Shown: piece by piece, positions 36,916-48,000 of the stretch
Layout: each line of letters starts with the position of its first letter
How positions within the stretch are numbered: position 1 is the first letter of the stretch
NCBI GenBank assembly: GCA_946540735.1
Contig: CAMNIN010000013.1
Span: 1-64,000 of the forward strand
Length of the DNA stretch: 64,000 bases
From: an uncultured Prevotellaceae bacterium
Lineage (GTDB): Bacteria; Bacteroidota; Bacteroidia; Bacteroidales; Bacteroidaceae
Reading direction: 5' to 3'
Notes under the pieces: generated by a model
Told to the model about the DNA's origin: nothing
The model's database searches: none
What the model saw: only the letters and a program-made list of their open reading frames with translations
Made by a program: the position numbers and the translations under genes

Positions 36916-38346
36916 ATGGACATCGAAAACGAAAAAACAAACAAAGAAGAATTGGCACAAGATCAGAATGCTGGTGGCCGTGAAGGTTATCAATCAGGAG
37001 GACAGAACGGCAACTATTCCAGAGACTATCGTGGCGGACAGCGTCCGCAGCGTCCGCGTATTCACACGCAAAGAACTTATTCGACAGAACGTAATTTCGA
37101 GGATGAAGGCGGTTTCCGCCCCGAAGGTTTCGGAGCTGGTCTCCAGTCGGGTGGCGGACAGCGTCCTTATCGCCCTCGTTACAATAATTATAATGATAAT
37201 CAGCAGGGTGGCGGCTATCAGCAGCGCCAGGGTGGTTATCAGCAGCGCCAGGGTGGCTATCAGCAGCGCCAGGGCGGTTACCAGCAGCGCCAGGGCGGTT
37301 ATCAGCAGCGTCAGGGCGGTTATCAGCAGCGTCAGCAGGGCGAAGGCTACCAGCAGCGCGAAGGTTACCAGCGTCAGGGTGGTTACCAGCAGCGCCAGGG
37401 CGGCTATCAGCAGCGCCAGGGTGGTTACCAGCAGCGCCAGGGTGGTTACCAGCAGCGTCAGGGTGGTTATCAGCAGCGTCAGGGCGGTTATCAGCAACGC
37501 CCGGGCGGCTACCAGCAGCGCGGTGGCTATCAACAAGGCGGCTACCGCCAGCAAGGTGGCTATGACCCCAATGCAAAATACAGCATGAAGAAGCGTATCG
37601 AGTATAAAGAGGAGCATATCGATCCCAATGAGCCGATCCGCCTCAACAAATTCCTGGCCAATGCCGGCATCTGCAGCCGCCGTGAGGCTGATACCTTTAT
37701 TCAGGCAGGCGTGGTGAAAGTCAACGGCAATGTGGTGACCGAACTGGGTACCAAGGTGTCTCGCACCGACGAGGTGCTGTTCCACGATCAGCCGGTCAGA
37801 CTCGAGAAGAAAGTGTATGTGCTGCTCAACAAGCCTAAAGACTATGTCACCACAAGTGACGACCCGCAACAGCGCAAGACCGTCATGGACCTGGTGAAGA
37901 ATGCCTGCCCGGAGCGCATCTATCCCGTGGGAAGACTCGACCGTAATACGACTGGCGTGTTGCTCTTGACTAATGATGGCGACCTGGCCAGCAAACTGAC
38001 TCATCCCAAATTCTTGAAGAAGAAGGTCTACCATGTCTTCCTCGACAAGAATGTGACAGCTCATGACATGAGCCAGATCGCAGAGGGCATCACCCTCGAC
38101 GACGGTGAGATTCACGCCGACGCCATAGAGTATGCCAGCGATACCGACAAGAGTCAGGTGGGCATCGAGATCCACAGCGGTAAAAACCGTATCGTGCGTC
38201 GTATTTTCGAGAGTCTGGGCTACCGGGTGATCAAGCTCGACCGCGTGCAGTTTGCAGGCCTTACCAAGAAGAATGTGCGCCGTGGCGACTGGCGGTTCCT
38301 CACAGAGAAAGAGGTTGACATGCTTCGCATGGGTGCTTTTGAGTAA
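36916..38346 (+). CDS. rluB: Large-ribosomal-subunit pseudouridine synthase with GGYQQRQ-repeat N terminus
   Basis: A 476-residue protein. The C-terminal 245 residues are a normal RluB/RsuA-type enzyme: S4 domain ([18 protein letters not shown]), [15 protein letters not shown], catalytic Asp in [17 protein letters not shown], and the [10 protein letters not shown] end. It should isomerise a uridine of 23S rRNA. The first 220 residues are low-complexity: Arg/Gly/Tyr/Gln-rich, with about a dozen GGYQQRQ heptads interrupted by [11 protein letters not shown], coded by 21-bp DNA repeats. The tail probably binds RNA and is disordered. The large antisense ORFs here are a product of the repeats. asnS follows 25 bp after the stop. 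Confidence 0.9.
   Translation: MDIENEKTNKEELAQDQNAGGREGYQSGGQNGNYSRDYRGGQRPQRPRIHTQRTYSTERNFEDEGGFRPEGFGAGLQSGGGQRPYRPRYNNYNDNQQGGGYQQRQGGYQQRQGGYQQRQGGYQQRQGGYQQRQGGYQQRQQGEGYQQREGYQRQGGYQQRQGGYQQRQGGYQQRQGGYQQRQGGYQQRQGGYQQRPGGYQQRGGYQQGGYRQQGGYDPNAKYSMKKRIEYKEEHIDPNEPIRLNKFLANAGICSRREADTFIQAGVVKVNGNVVTELGTKVSRTDEVLFHDQPVRLEKKVYVLLNKPKDYVTTSDDPQQRKTVMDLVKNACPERIYPVGRLDRNTTGVLLLTNDGDLASKLTHPKFLKKKVYHVFLDKNVTAHDMSQIAEGITLDDGEIHADAIEYASDTDKSQVGIEIHSGKNRIVRRIFESLGYRVIKLDRVQFAGLTKKNVRRGDWRFLTEKEVDMLRMGAFE
37206..37560 (+). repeat. 21-bp coding tandem repeats of rluB
   Basis: Heptad-coding units (GGYQQRQ) arranged in two blocks around a short break at about 37333-37377, with synonymous changes between units. 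Replication slippage could change the copy number in-frame. Confidence 0.9.
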
Positions 38347-38371
38347 CAGAAAAAAAAAGGAAAAAACAACA

Positions 38372-39775
38372 ATGGAAGATATACGTAGGACAAAGGTCGT
38401 CGACGTGCTCCAGCGCACGGACTACGGCTCAGTGGTCAATGTCAAAGGATGGGTGCGCACCCATCGCAGCAGCAAGTCAGTGCATTTCATCGCCCTGAAT
38501 GATGGCTCCACCATCAAGAATGTACAGGTGGTGGTCAATCCAGAGAATTTCGATTCTGCCATGCTGAAACAAATCACCACGGGTGCTTGCATCAGTGTCA
38601 CAGGCGAGCTTGTCGAGAGCCAGGGTGGTGGTCAGGCCAGTGAGGTGCAATGCCAGGAGATCGAGATCTATGGACTCTGCGGTCAGGACTACCCCATGCA
38701 GAAGAAGGGACAGAGCTTTGAGGTGATGCGCAAGCAGGCTCACCTGCGCCTGCGCACCAACACCTTCGGGGCTGTCATGCGCATCCGCCACAATATGGCG
38801 ATAGCCATCCATGACTATTTCCATAAGCATGGTTTCTTCTATTTCCATTCTCCCATCATCACTGGCAGTGATTGCGAGGGGGCTGGACAGATGTTCCAGG
38901 TGACCACGAAAAACCTTTACGACTTGCGTAAGGACAAGGACGGGAAAATCATCTATGATGATGATTTCTTCGGCACACAGACTTCTCTCACCGTCAGCGG
39001 ACAGCTGGAGGGTGAGCTGGGGGCTACAGCTCTTGGTGCCATCTATACCTTCGGACCCACTTTCCGGGCAGAGAATTCCAACACTCCCCGCCACTTGGCT
39101 GAGTTCTGGATGATTGAGCCAGAGGTGGCTTTCATCGGTCTCGATGAGCTGATGGACCTGGAAGAGGATTTCATCAAGTATTGTGTGCAATGGGCACTCG
39201 ACAATTGCAAGGATGACTTGAATTTCCTCAACGCGATGATTGACAAGACGCTGATCGAACGATTGAAATCGGTCGTGGCAGGCTCTTTCGTCCGGTTGCC
39301 TTATACTGAGGGCATCCGCATCCTCGAGGAGGCCGTGGCCAACGGACACAAGTTTGAGTTCCCTGTCAGCTGGGGCATGGACCTGGCTTCCGAGCATGAA
39401 CGCTATCTCGTCGAGGAGCATTTCAAGCGTCCTGTCATCATGATCAACTACCCGAAGGATATCAAGGCCTTCTATATGAAGATGAATGACGACAACAAGA
39501 CCGTTCAGGGCACCGACGTGCTGTTCCCGCAGATCGGTGAGATCATCGGTGGAAGTGTGCGTGAGGAGAACTACGACAAGTTGATGGCTGAGATTGAGCG
39601 GCGCGACATCCCGATGAAGGATATGTGGTGGTATCTTGATACCCGTAAGTACGGCACCTGCCCCCATGGTGGTTTCGGACTGGGCTTCGAGCGCCTGATT
39701 CTCTTCGTGACGGGTATGCAGAATATCCGTGACGTCATCCCGTTCCCGCGTACGCCAAAGAGTGCGGAGTTCTGA
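38372..39775 (+). CDS. asnS: Asparaginyl-tRNA synthetase
   Basis: The track start at 38252 lies inside rluB; ATG 38372 ([17 protein letters not shown]) gives 467 residues, the usual length. It has an anticodon-binding OB fold ([23 protein letters not shown]) and class II motifs 2 and 3 ([35 protein letters not shown]). It charges tRNA-Asn. It follows rluB closely and ends in a strong terminator. The distinction from AspS rests on length and on the MIEPE and motif-3 context. Confidence 0.95.
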   Translation: MEDIRRTKVVDVLQRTDYGSVVNVKGWVRTHRSSKSVHFIALNDGSTIKNVQVVVNPENFDSAMLKQITTGACISVTGELVESQGGGQASEVQCQEIEIYGLCGQDYPMQKKGQSFEVMRKQAHLRLRTNTFGAVMRIRHNMAIAIHDYFHKHGFFYFHSPIITGSDCEGAGQMFQVTTKNLYDLRKDKDGKIIYDDDFFGTQTSLTVSGQLEGELGATALGAIYTFGPTFRAENSNTPRHLAEFWMIEPEVAFIGLDELMDLEEDFIKYCVQWALDNCKDDLNFLNAMIDKTLIERLKSVVAGSFVRLPYTEGIRILEEAVANGHKFEFPVSWGMDLASEHERYLVEEHFKRPVIMINYPKDIKAFYMKMNDDNKTVQGTDVLFPQIGEIIGGSVREENYDKLMAEIERRDIPMKDMWWYLDTRKYGTCPHGGFGLGFERLILFVTGMQNIRDVIPFPRTPKSAEF

Positions 39776-39823
39776 TATCGGATTCCCAATGATTTGAATC
39801 GGATTTCCAGTGAAATAACTTGA

Positions 39824-39857
39824 AAAGCCTCACACCCCTCGGTGTGGGGCTTTTTCG
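39824..39857 (+). terminator. Intrinsic terminator of asnS
   Basis: AAGCC(T)CACACC pairs with GGTGTG(G)GGCTT around CCTC, followed by TTTTTC. Confidence 0.85.
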
Positions 39858-40164
39858 GGATTACAAAGCGGGGGGAAGAATAATAAGGGACCGCATCTCA
39901 CGACGCAGTCCCCAGACTTGATGAAATAACTAAATGTATGAAATCATTTCATGAAAAACGTGTGCGAAGAATATTGACATGAAGCGCCCACATTGAAGTG
40001 GCGCGCATTCCTGTCCTGATATGAATTTGCCTTGTGTTGATAATAATGAAGTTAGCTCGTTATACTTTGTGATTCGTTCACAATGCAAAAATAAGCATTT
40101 GTGACAAGATAAGGGTCTTTCTACGTCTCAAATGCTTTTCTAATCGTCTCAAAAGTGAACGGCG
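39858..40164. other. Gene-free spacer between convergent transcripts
   Basis: The spacer separates asnS (+) and the CxxCH lipoprotein gene (-). It contains a GGGAC...GTCCC hairpin at about 39887-39912, which could end the minus-strand operon, and an AT-rich tail without reading frames. No repeats or further signals stand out. Confidence 0.5.
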
Positions 40165-41655
40165 CTAATTTGTGTAAAGGTTCTTGTCAGAAACCGAAGT
40201 CTTCGTCCTTTGGTCGCTTTCTATCTTCTCTCCCATCAGACGGGCATTCGCACTGACAGGTGCTGCAGTGAAGTCGGGCGTGTTATAGGAATAGAGCAGT
40301 TGCCGGTAATAGCGCTTGGGGTCGCGCTGCGGGAGGAGGAAAGGTTTGGTGACGTTCCCCTTGTCGTCGATGCTGGCGAAATAGACCCTGGTGTAGAGCC
40401 CGTCGTCACGCCTACTGGTGAACAGGAACCAGCGGCTGTTGACATTCCAGTTGTGAAAGCTGTCGGCTTTGGGACTGTTCACTTCATCCAGGGGGCGTGT
40501 CGATCCTGTTGCCAGGTCGTAGAGCCAGAGATCGCTCTCGCCGTGCCAGATGGTGAAATACCCATAGTCGGCTTGGGTATACATGATGGTGCGACCGTCG
40601 TATGACGGACGGGGCCATGAGACACTCTTGCCGGTCTCGCTGCTCTGGATCAGCGTGTCGACTTGCTGGCCGAGCTGGCCTGTCGTGGTGTCAAATGAGA
40701 CGCGGCAAAGGCTGTAGCGCTCCTTGTCGTAGTCGGTGGGGTAGATTTGTCGACGAGCGGTGACGAAATAGAGCCATTTGCCGTCGGGCGAGAAGGCTGG
40801 ACAGTTCTCGGCCCAGTATTTCCGCATGGTGATGCTGTCGTTCAGAATCTGATGAGTCTCGGTGTCGTAGACGAAGACATCCGACGAGGAGTCGTAGACC
40901 TCCACCCGCTTGTTGCTGGCGTTGTGGAACATCTGTGAGGTCTTGTTGGTGGAGAATGCGCAATAGCGGCCTCCGGGATGCCAGTAGGGATAGACCATCG
41001 AACCGCCCAGACTGTCGTTCTTGGCCATGAGCAACTCATCGCCGCCGCCGCGGTGGATGACGGTCGCCCCATGCTCTCCTCTGACATGGAAGACATATTC
41101 CGACGGTTGGGTGCGGTTGGCGGTATGGCAGTTGATGCACATGCCGGGCGACTGCGTGCTGATCAGCAGGGGGCGCTCCTTGAATGTAGACAGATCGCGC
41201 TCGTAAAGTCCCATCTTGCTGTAGAGCTCATAGCTGGGGGGAATCCTGCGGTAGGTGATGCCCCATTCTTCGAGAGGATAGGGGCTGACGTGGATGGGAA
41301 AGTCATCAAACTGCTTCCATTGACCGTCTTTCCTTGCACATACTGTCACGATGAGTTGTCCGCCTTTGTTGCTTTCCAACAGTCGGTGCCACTCGTCGAT
41401 GTCGAAATCGGCATACGTGCCGTTGGCATGGAGCTGTCCTGCCTTGGAACCTTTCACCTCGACGTCGATGGCCGTATAACTGTCGTCGGCCATGGCGAAA
41501 TCAAGTGGCGCTATGCCCACGGGGATGGTCACCCCCACATAGTCGGGATAGATCTCGGGCTTCGTTCCGGCATGACTTGGGTTGTGAGGGCGGGAGTTGC
41601 ACGAGAGCAAGCATCCTGCCAGCAACATGATGATAGAGGACAGGTAATTTCTCAT
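40165..41655 (-). CDS. Lipoprotein with WD40-like propeller and a single CxxCH motif
   Basis: A 496-residue protein. The lipoprotein signal ends in the lipobox LLSC (Cys19). Residues 30-165 form a beta-rich domain I do not recognise. CINCH at 173-177 (GMCINCHTANR) is a canonical c-type heme attachment site, next to a HVRGEHG segment. Residues about 200-450 contain TolB/WD40-like beta-propeller repeats (YPYWHPGGRYCAFSTNK, CPAFSPDGKWLYFVTARR, WPRPSYDGRTIMYTQAD). If heme is attached, this would be an outward-facing or periplasmic c-type cytochrome. It is encoded 9 bp after the membrane protein gene upstream, and so is probably cotranscribed with it. Function unknown; a metal-free CxxCH is also possible. 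Confidence 0.72.
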   Translation of the reverse strand: MRNYLSSIIMLLAGCLLSCNSRPHNPSHAGTKPEIYPDYVGVTIPVGIAPLDFAMADDSYTAIDVEVKGSKAGQLHANGTYADFDIDEWHRLLESNKGGQLIVTVCARKDGQWKQFDDFPIHVSPYPLEEWGITYRRIPPSYELYSKMGLYERDLSTFKERPLLISTQSPGMCINCHTANRTQPSEYVFHVRGEHGATVIHRGGGDELLMAKNDSLGGSMVYPYWHPGGRYCAFSTNKTSQMFHNASNKRVEVYDSSSDVFVYDTETHQILNDSITMRKYWAENCPAFSPDGKWLYFVTARRQIYPTDYDKERYSLCRVSFDTTTGQLGQQVDTLIQSSETGKSVSWPRPSYDGRTIMYTQADYGYFTIWHGESDLWLYDLATGSTRPLDEVNSPKADSFHNWNVNSRWFLFTSRRDDGLYTRVYFASIDDKGNVTKPFLLPQRDPKRYYRQLLYSYNTPDFTAAPVSANARLMGEKIESDQRTKTSVSDKNLYTN

Positions 41656-41664
41656 GTCTTGACT

Positions 41665-42843
41665 TTAATAGAAGAAGAAATCTTCGGATTTGGAATAGAT
41701 ACCTCTGAGCTTCTTGTAGAAAGGACTTTGGGTGGCGGATTCTGCGTTGATGGCCAAAGGTCGCATTCCTTTTGCCCATTTGCGGAGCGTGATGGTCTCT
41801 CCGAGAATGGCGAGGTATTTCTGGGCTACTTCTGCTTGCCCGGTGGCTACAGCGGTCTCGGTCAGTCTGCGGAGTGCCCGGCCGCTCTTGTTGTGGTTGG
41901 GTATCGACTCCATGGCTTCGAAAGCAGCCCGTTGGGCCATGTTGATCAGTCCCATCTGCATGTAGATGTCACTCATGATGAATGCACCTGATGTGCTTTG
42001 CATGACATCTTTCGTGGGGTCTAAATGGCTCTGGAGGCTTTGCAGACTGATCAGATGCAGGTTCCACATGGCCATCTGCACCACATTGCGTGAGGAGGCC
42101 TGCTGGGGGATATGACTCCGGGAGTAGTCGACGATCTTGCGCCATTGGCCCATGCGCATCCATCGGTCATACCTCATCTCCTCGTCGGTGCTCATATAGT
42201 TGTCTTTCCAATAATAGTCGATGCCATAGGCGATTTTCTGAATGGGGTAGGGCGCAACAAACCAACTCCCCCAGACGCATGCTGCCAGGAGCAGGGCTTG
42301 TGGCACGGCCCAGCGCCAGCGGCTGAATAACAACATCAGCAGGATGGCGGGCCCGGCCAGCCAGTAGCCTATAGGGATCATCAGGGTGGTGTAGATGGCT
42401 CTTGTTCGCTGTGCCTTGGGGCGCACGGCCAGGAAAGCCAGTACCAAAGTAATGGCTATGAGGGGAGTCATGGGGATGTGGGGATTGAGGGCCAGCACAC
42501 AGGCGATGAGTGGTGGAACGAATGACAACAGGTAAAACCTGGGTCGGCGGATGAGACTCCAGGTGAGTAGTTGCAAACTCACGGCCAAAAGTGCGTAGAC
42601 CAAGGCTCCTCTTTTCGGAGTGGCGAAGAACTGCACCAGCATCTCGCCGATATACTGTGCCAGACCGCCGGGCCCGGCCAACCGCTCCAGCAGGTATTCT
42701 TCGTTCCACAGGAATAGCTGCGACTGCTCGCGCCACGCCATCAGGTGTGGGTAGAGGAAATACCAAAAGCAATAGATCAGAATGGCGAATGCCAAGGTCG
42801 ACATCCCTTTCCAATGGCCTTTAACAAATGCATGGAATCTCAT
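41665..42843 (-). CDS. DUF6057-like polytopic membrane protein
   Basis: A 392-residue protein with about seven or eight membrane segments in the first 230 residues (STLAFAILIYCFWYFLYPH, YLLSFVPPLIACVLALNP, LIAITLVLAFLAV, ALLLAACVWGSWFV), followed by a soluble helical part that looks TPR-like (about 240-360; GRALRRLTETAVATGQAEVAQKYLAILG). The match to DUF6057 is by general appearance only. The heme-motif lipoprotein follows 9 bp later, so the two are likely partners. No enzyme motif is seen. Confidence 0.62.
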   Translation of the reverse strand: MRFHAFVKGHWKGMSTLAFAILIYCFWYFLYPHLMAWREQSQLFLWNEEYLLERLAGPGGLAQYIGEMLVQFFATPKRGALVYALLAVSLQLLTWSLIRRPRFYLLSFVPPLIACVLALNPHIPMTPLIAITLVLAFLAVRPKAQRTRAIYTTLMIPIGYWLAGPAILLMLLFSRWRWAVPQALLLAACVWGSWFVAPYPIQKIAYGIDYYWKDNYMSTDEEMRYDRWMRMGQWRKIVDYSRSHIPQQASSRNVVQMAMWNLHLISLQSLQSHLDPTKDVMQSTSGAFIMSDIYMQMGLINMAQRAAFEAMESIPNHNKSGRALRRLTETAVATGQAEVAQKYLAILGETITLRKWAKGMRPLAINAESATQSPFYKKLRGIYSKSEDFFFY

Positions 42844-42922
42844 CAGCTCTTTCTTTTTTGCCTGATTAATGAGGTCTCTTTATCTTCTGCAAAGATAAGG
42901 TATTTTCTGAATACAAACAAAT

Positions 42923-42959
42923 AAAAAGAGGTGCCTGTCCATGGAGAAGGCACCTTTTC
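42923..42959 (-). terminator. Intrinsic terminator of the susD operon
   Basis: On the minus strand, GGTGCCT and AGGCACC form a stem around an 11-nt loop, followed by CTTTTTAT. Confidence 0.8.
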
Positions 42960-43017
42960 TGTGTTTCTTGAAGAAAGGGCGTTGACACAGGCAACACCCT
43001 TTCTCCGGCAATTCATA

Positions 43018-44997
43018 TTATTGGCCTACATAGGCGGGGTTCTGGTCGCAAAGCGGGTTCTTTGTGATCTCATCCTGCGGGATAGGCATATCCATCTTCA
43101 GGTCGTTGTACTCATAGTCACGGTTGGTCCAAGGCACATCCTTCAGATTCTCCACATTGCGTTTCGGATAGTTGGTTGCCACGTGGTCGGCCATGAAACC
43201 AGACTTCTGCATGTCAGGACGCAGACACCACTCACAGTTGAACTCCTTGCGGCGCTCTGTGTTGACGGCCACCTTCCAGACGGGAGACTTGAAGCCCTTC
43301 TGGGAGGTATACTGTGTGTAGTATTCCTTGGCACCCTGCACTTGTGCGCCGTTGCTTCCGAAGGGGATAGGATATTCTGTACGGGTCTTGATGAACGAAC
43401 CGCCATTGAATTTTGTGATAGGCACACCAGCGGCAAGAGAGTCTTCTATTTGCTTCTGAGTCCACTCATCACGGCCCACCCAGTCAGCAAACTGGTTGTA
43501 GTAGGCAAGGTATTTGTTGGTGAGTTCTTTTTCTTTGCCGTCCTCCAGCTTGCCAAAGGCGCGCTGGCGCAGTTGGTCAAGCAGTGCCCATGCTGTAGCG
43601 TCGTCTCCACCATTGATGCGGAAGAGGCACTCTGCATAGTCGAGCATCACGTTGGGCAGACGCTTCCAGTAGATCGGAGTCGGACTCCAGTGACCGTCAC
43701 CCCATGCCTTGTAGTCGGCAGAAGCTGTACGCCACATCTTCGAACTCCAGATGGCAGGTGCCCATTCACCATTGTTGAAGTGGAACTGCTTGGTGGCTGT
43801 ACCGGCCTGGCCCTTGCCCAGCACTTCCTGGAGGTAGGGGTTCACACCATAGACAGAGGGCTCATACCAACCCTCATACTGAGGATCGTATGCGGGGTTG
43901 TTCGGGTCGATCTGTGGCACAGCACCTGTGTAGCAGGAACCAGCGCGGCGCTTGTCTCCCTTCTCGTAGCAGGAGTACCATTCCCAGGAGAGGTACAGAG
44001 ATCCCCAGCCACCGTTCTCAGGACATGCGGTATACCATTTCAGCATCAGCTTGGAGGTCAGGTTGTCCCATTTGCCCCAGTTGCTGCCTTCGTCGAGCTG
44101 CTCGCACCAGATGGTCTCAGGTCCCCAGGCAGAAGCGGGATCCCAAAGTGTGGTGAACGACTCGTTGAGCTTGTAGGTGTTGCTGTCAAGGATTTTCTTG
44201 AAGCACTCTGCGGCCAGTTTGTAGCATTCGTCAGCTGTCGTCGGAGCCTCGCCTGTTCCGGTAATGCCATTGGCACCGTCGGTCAGACGATAAGCTTTCC
44301 ACATATAGGCGTCACCCAGGTAAGCGAGGGCCATACCCTTGGTGCAACGGCCGAATTCACCGTCCCATGGCTGCCAGTCAAGCAGGTCGGCTGCGGCCTT
44401 GAAGTCCTGGATGATGAAGTCCCACATCTCAGCATAGGTCTGGGCACGGGCCTTTTCCGGGGTGTTGACACCGTTCTCGCCGGTGGCCAGCATGGGCACG
44501 CGGCCGAAAGTGGTGGCCAACCAGTGATAGAAGAATCCGCGGAGGGCACGTCCTTCACCCTCAAGGTATTTCTTCGATACCTCACCGCCGATGTTCTCTG
44601 CTGGATAGTCTACGAGCTTGGCCAGGAAGTCATTGGCGCGGCAGATGCCGGCATACACATGTTTCCAGCCGTTGAGCAGTTCTTCTGAGTTGGCATTCCA
44701 TGCTTGCACGTTCCAGTTCTTGTCCCAGCCAGTGGCCTGGGTGTCGATTGTTGGGTGGCAACCGGTAAACAGATTGGGCTTGAAACCCCAGTCTCCATCA
44801 TAGGTGTCATTGGGGAACACCATGTCATAAACACCGTTCAGAGCTTTCTTGGCATTTGCCTTGCTCTCGTAGGATGCAGCCTCGTCGACGACATCATAGG
44901 CTGTCACATCCAGAAATTCTTCATTGTCGCAGGATGTAAGACCCATGCCTGTCACGCCGCACAGTGCAACTCCTAAAATATAATATCTCGTTTTCAT
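43018..44997 (-). CDS. susD: SusD/RagB-family glycan-binding lipoprotein
   Basis: A 659-residue protein with lipoprotein signal and lipobox LTSC, followed by the SusD helical scaffold: SYESKANAKKALNGVYDMVF, VYAGICRANDFLAKL, YLEGEGRALRGFFYHWLATTFGRVPML, and the C-terminal domain with YWKRLPNVMLDYAECLFRINGGD, DQLRQRAFG and TERRKEFNCEW. It is lipid-anchored on the cell surface, where it caps the SusC transporter and binds the glycan. It is encoded 44 bp after susC and closes the operon. It is longer than SusD itself, which is common for such proteins. The substrate is not visible from sequence. Confidence 0.94.
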   Translation of the reverse strand: MKTRYYILGVALCGVTGMGLTSCDNEEFLDVTAYDVVDEAASYESKANAKKALNGVYDMVFPNDTYDGDWGFKPNLFTGCHPTIDTQATGWDKNWNVQAWNANSEELLNGWKHVYAGICRANDFLAKLVDYPAENIGGEVSKKYLEGEGRALRGFFYHWLATTFGRVPMLATGENGVNTPEKARAQTYAEMWDFIIQDFKAAADLLDWQPWDGEFGRCTKGMALAYLGDAYMWKAYRLTDGANGITGTGEAPTTADECYKLAAECFKKILDSNTYKLNESFTTLWDPASAWGPETIWCEQLDEGSNWGKWDNLTSKLMLKWYTACPENGGWGSLYLSWEWYSCYEKGDKRRAGSCYTGAVPQIDPNNPAYDPQYEGWYEPSVYGVNPYLQEVLGKGQAGTATKQFHFNNGEWAPAIWSSKMWRTASADYKAWGDGHWSPTPIYWKRLPNVMLDYAECLFRINGGDDATAWALLDQLRQRAFGKLEDGKEKELTNKYLAYYNQFADWVGRDEWTQKQIEDSLAAGVPITKFNGGSFIKTRTEYPIPFGSNGAQVQGAKEYYTQYTSQKGFKSPVWKVAVNTERRKEFNCEWCLRPDMQKSGFMADHVATNYPKRNVENLKDVPWTNRDYEYNDLKMDMPIPQDEITKNPLCDQNPAYVGQ

Positions 44998-45041
44998 ATT
45001 CTTATCTGGTTTTTACTTATAATGATCTACATCTCTACTAA

Positions 45042-48000
45042 TTAGAAGGTGACGTTCACACCAGCCATGAAGGTGCGTGGCTGAGGATAACGACCAGTGT
45101 CAAGACCTGTGTAGAGCACAGAACCGATACCGCACTCAGGATCGCCATACTTGTTGTAGCCAGAGATGGTGAGCAGGTTGTTCACACCGACGTAAACGCG
45201 TGCTTTCTGAATAGAGAGCATGTTGGCGATGTGTCTTGGGAGGGTGTAGCCCACCTGGAGGTTTGCGATACGGAGGAAGTCACCGTTCTTCACCCACATG
45301 TCGCTCACACGGTAGTTGCGGTTCGGATCGAGAATGGTCAGACGGGGCAGTGAGCCGCTGCCGTTACGGAAGGCGTTCTTATAAGCTTCCTTGAGGATGT
45401 TAGGCACGGTCTGGTCATCAAACTGTCCCATGCTGTTCATTTTCATGGCTGAGTAGGAGAGGATGTCCTGGCCGAGCACGCCATACATGTAGAGGTTGAA
45501 GTCCCAGTCCTTGTAGGTGGCACCCACGTTGAGACCGAAGTTCAGTGCGGGGAAGCCATTGCCAAGGATCTTGCGGTCATTCTTGTCAATGGTGTGGTCG
45601 CCGTTGAGGTCCTTGAATTTCATGTCACCGACCGACAGGGGATGGTCTGTGTCAACTTTCGACTCTGCGTCACCGCCGCCGACCCACTTGGGAGAACCGT
45701 CAGGGTTGGTCTCTTTGGAACGTCCCCACAGATAATCCCTGTAAGCTTCCAAGTCTTGCTCGTCTTTGATGATGCCGTCGGTCACGTAGCCGAAGTATGA
45801 ACCGACTGCCTCGCCCTCAATACAGATGGAGTGGTTGTTCCAGTATCCGTTGCCATCGATAGCACCCACCTGCGAACCGTCGTATGCGCCTGCGCCATTG
45901 TTGGCAGAAGCGGTGTTGTAGAGCGGATCACCCATCTTCTTGACTTTGTTGCTCAGTGTCGAACCGGTCAGACGGACGTTGAGGCCGAAGTCCTTGTTGA
46001 TTCTCTTGTGATAGCCTACAGCAAACTCGAATCCCTTGTTCTGGATCTCACCATAGTTGGTGTATACCTGAGGATCACCTGCGGAAGGACGCAACTGACG
46101 CCAGAGGAGCAGGTCCTTGGTGTTCTTGATGAAGTAGTCGAGGGTGATGTCCCAGTCGTTGAGGAAGGCGAAGTCGATACCGATATTGGTCATCTCGGTG
46201 GTCTCCCACTTCAGGTTGGCATCTTTCAGAGGCATGAAGAAACCGATGTCGCGGGCACCGTTACCCCAGGCACCTGATGAGCCGTTAAGAGGATAGGTCT
46301 TGTAGGCGGCGTCGAGGCTCTGAGCGATGACTGCCATGCCTGTCACACCACCGGCGTTACCGGTCTGACCCCAACCGAGACGGAGCTTCAGGTTGTTGAC
46401 GAAACTGATATCCTTCATGAACGGCTCCTCACTGATGCGCCATGCACCGGCCACAGAGGGGAAGGTTCCCCAGCGGTTGCCCTTCGAGAAGTTGGAGCTT
46501 CCGTCCTTACGGATGGTTGCCGTCACGATGTAGCGGTCCATCAGACTATAACTGCCACGGGCGAAGTAGGAGATGTTGTGCACGTCAGCGTTGTAAGCGC
46601 CACCGGTGCCCTTTGAATTGATGTCCTGGGTCAGGTTGATGCTGCGGTTATACACAGAGACGAAATCTCTTGAACTGGAGTTCACCCACTGGCCCCATGA
46701 CTTGCTCACCTCATTACCTGCCATCAAGGTCAGGTTGTGGATGTCGTAGTTCAGGTTGTAGGTCAGGTAGGTCTGGATGCCCAGGCTGTAACCGTTGCTG
46801 TTGTTCAGCGAGAAGGCATAGGTCTGGTCTGAGTTCAGGGGGATTTCGGTGAGCTCACCATTGATATAGTTGAAGCGGTGACGGCCGCCCGTGAAATCAG
46901 AGCTGTTGTTGCCCCAATAGGTGAAGGTGCCTTGGCTCTTGAGGTCGAGCTTGTGGTTCTTGGTGTCGAGGAAGAACACGTCGACGAATGCGGTGGTCTG
47001 GATGCGGTCATAACCGTTGCGTGCACGGTCGCCGTTCTCCATCTGCGATGCGTAGGGGTTGGAGCCGATCGAGGTGTTGCCTTCCCAACCGTTAGCGGTT
47101 ATCTGTGCTCCGGTTCCGTAAGTGCCGTCGGAGTTCTTGAGGTTGACATTGATCAAACCGTCGTTGGGCAGTTTGGCCGTGTTATTGATGTCGTTCTCAT
47201 AGACATAGTCCAGCGTCGGGGTTAGTGAGGCGAAGTCACGCAGTGACGACATGTTCTGGTTGTTGCCCAGGGCCATGTTCGAACCGTGGCTCTCGCTGTG
47301 GGTGTAGTTGATGTCACCGCCTATTTGCAGGAACTTGCTGATCTTGGAGGTGATGTTGGCACGTGTGGTGAAGCGCTGATAGTCAGAGTTGATCACCAGA
47401 CCATTGATGTCGTTGTAACCGAAAGACATATTATATTGTGTCTTTTCGTTGCCGCCGTTCAAAGAGATACCATACTGCTGGCGGAGTGCCGGGCGGGTCA
47501 TCTCTTTCTGCCAGTCGATTTCCTTGCGCTTGCCATCGAATCTCTTGTCCCAGACTTGGTTGATGAACATACCTCCCTGGTTGGCTTTGGCCTCACGGAT
47601 GGCATCGGTGTAAGTGGCCAGGCTCATCACGTCAAGGGTGTAGGGCAGGGTCTGAAGACCCCAGTCGGCCGTGACGTTGATGTTGGTGTGTCCTGCCTGT
47701 CCGTGCTTCGTGGTAATCATCACCACACCGTTGGCACCTGCCGAACCGTAGATGGCGGTGGCGGAGGCGTCCTTCAGGATTTCAATACGCTCGATGTCGG
47801 AGGGATTGACAAAGTCGGCGCTTGTGCCTACCTGTACACCGTCAACGACGTAGAGAGGAGAGGCGTCACCATTGATGGTGCCCACACCACGGATGCGGAT
47901 GGCGGCCTTGCCGTCAGGCGAACCGTCCTGCTGGGAGACCATCACACCAGCGGCAGAACCTTGCAGGGCCATGGCCACGTTGGTGGGCATTCTCTTCATC

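Noticed and set aside
37206-37560. Mobile element or intein in rluB
   Set aside because: The repeats keep the reading frame and use synonymous changes; no insertion boundaries or nuclease motifs exist.
36994-38418. 474-residue minus-strand ORF over rluB
   Set aside because: It is produced by the repeat-rich GGYQQRQ coding sequence and has no independent start signal or family.
42931-44688. 585-residue plus-strand ORF
   Set aside because: It is an exact shadow of susD, which has a clear family, lipobox and operon position.
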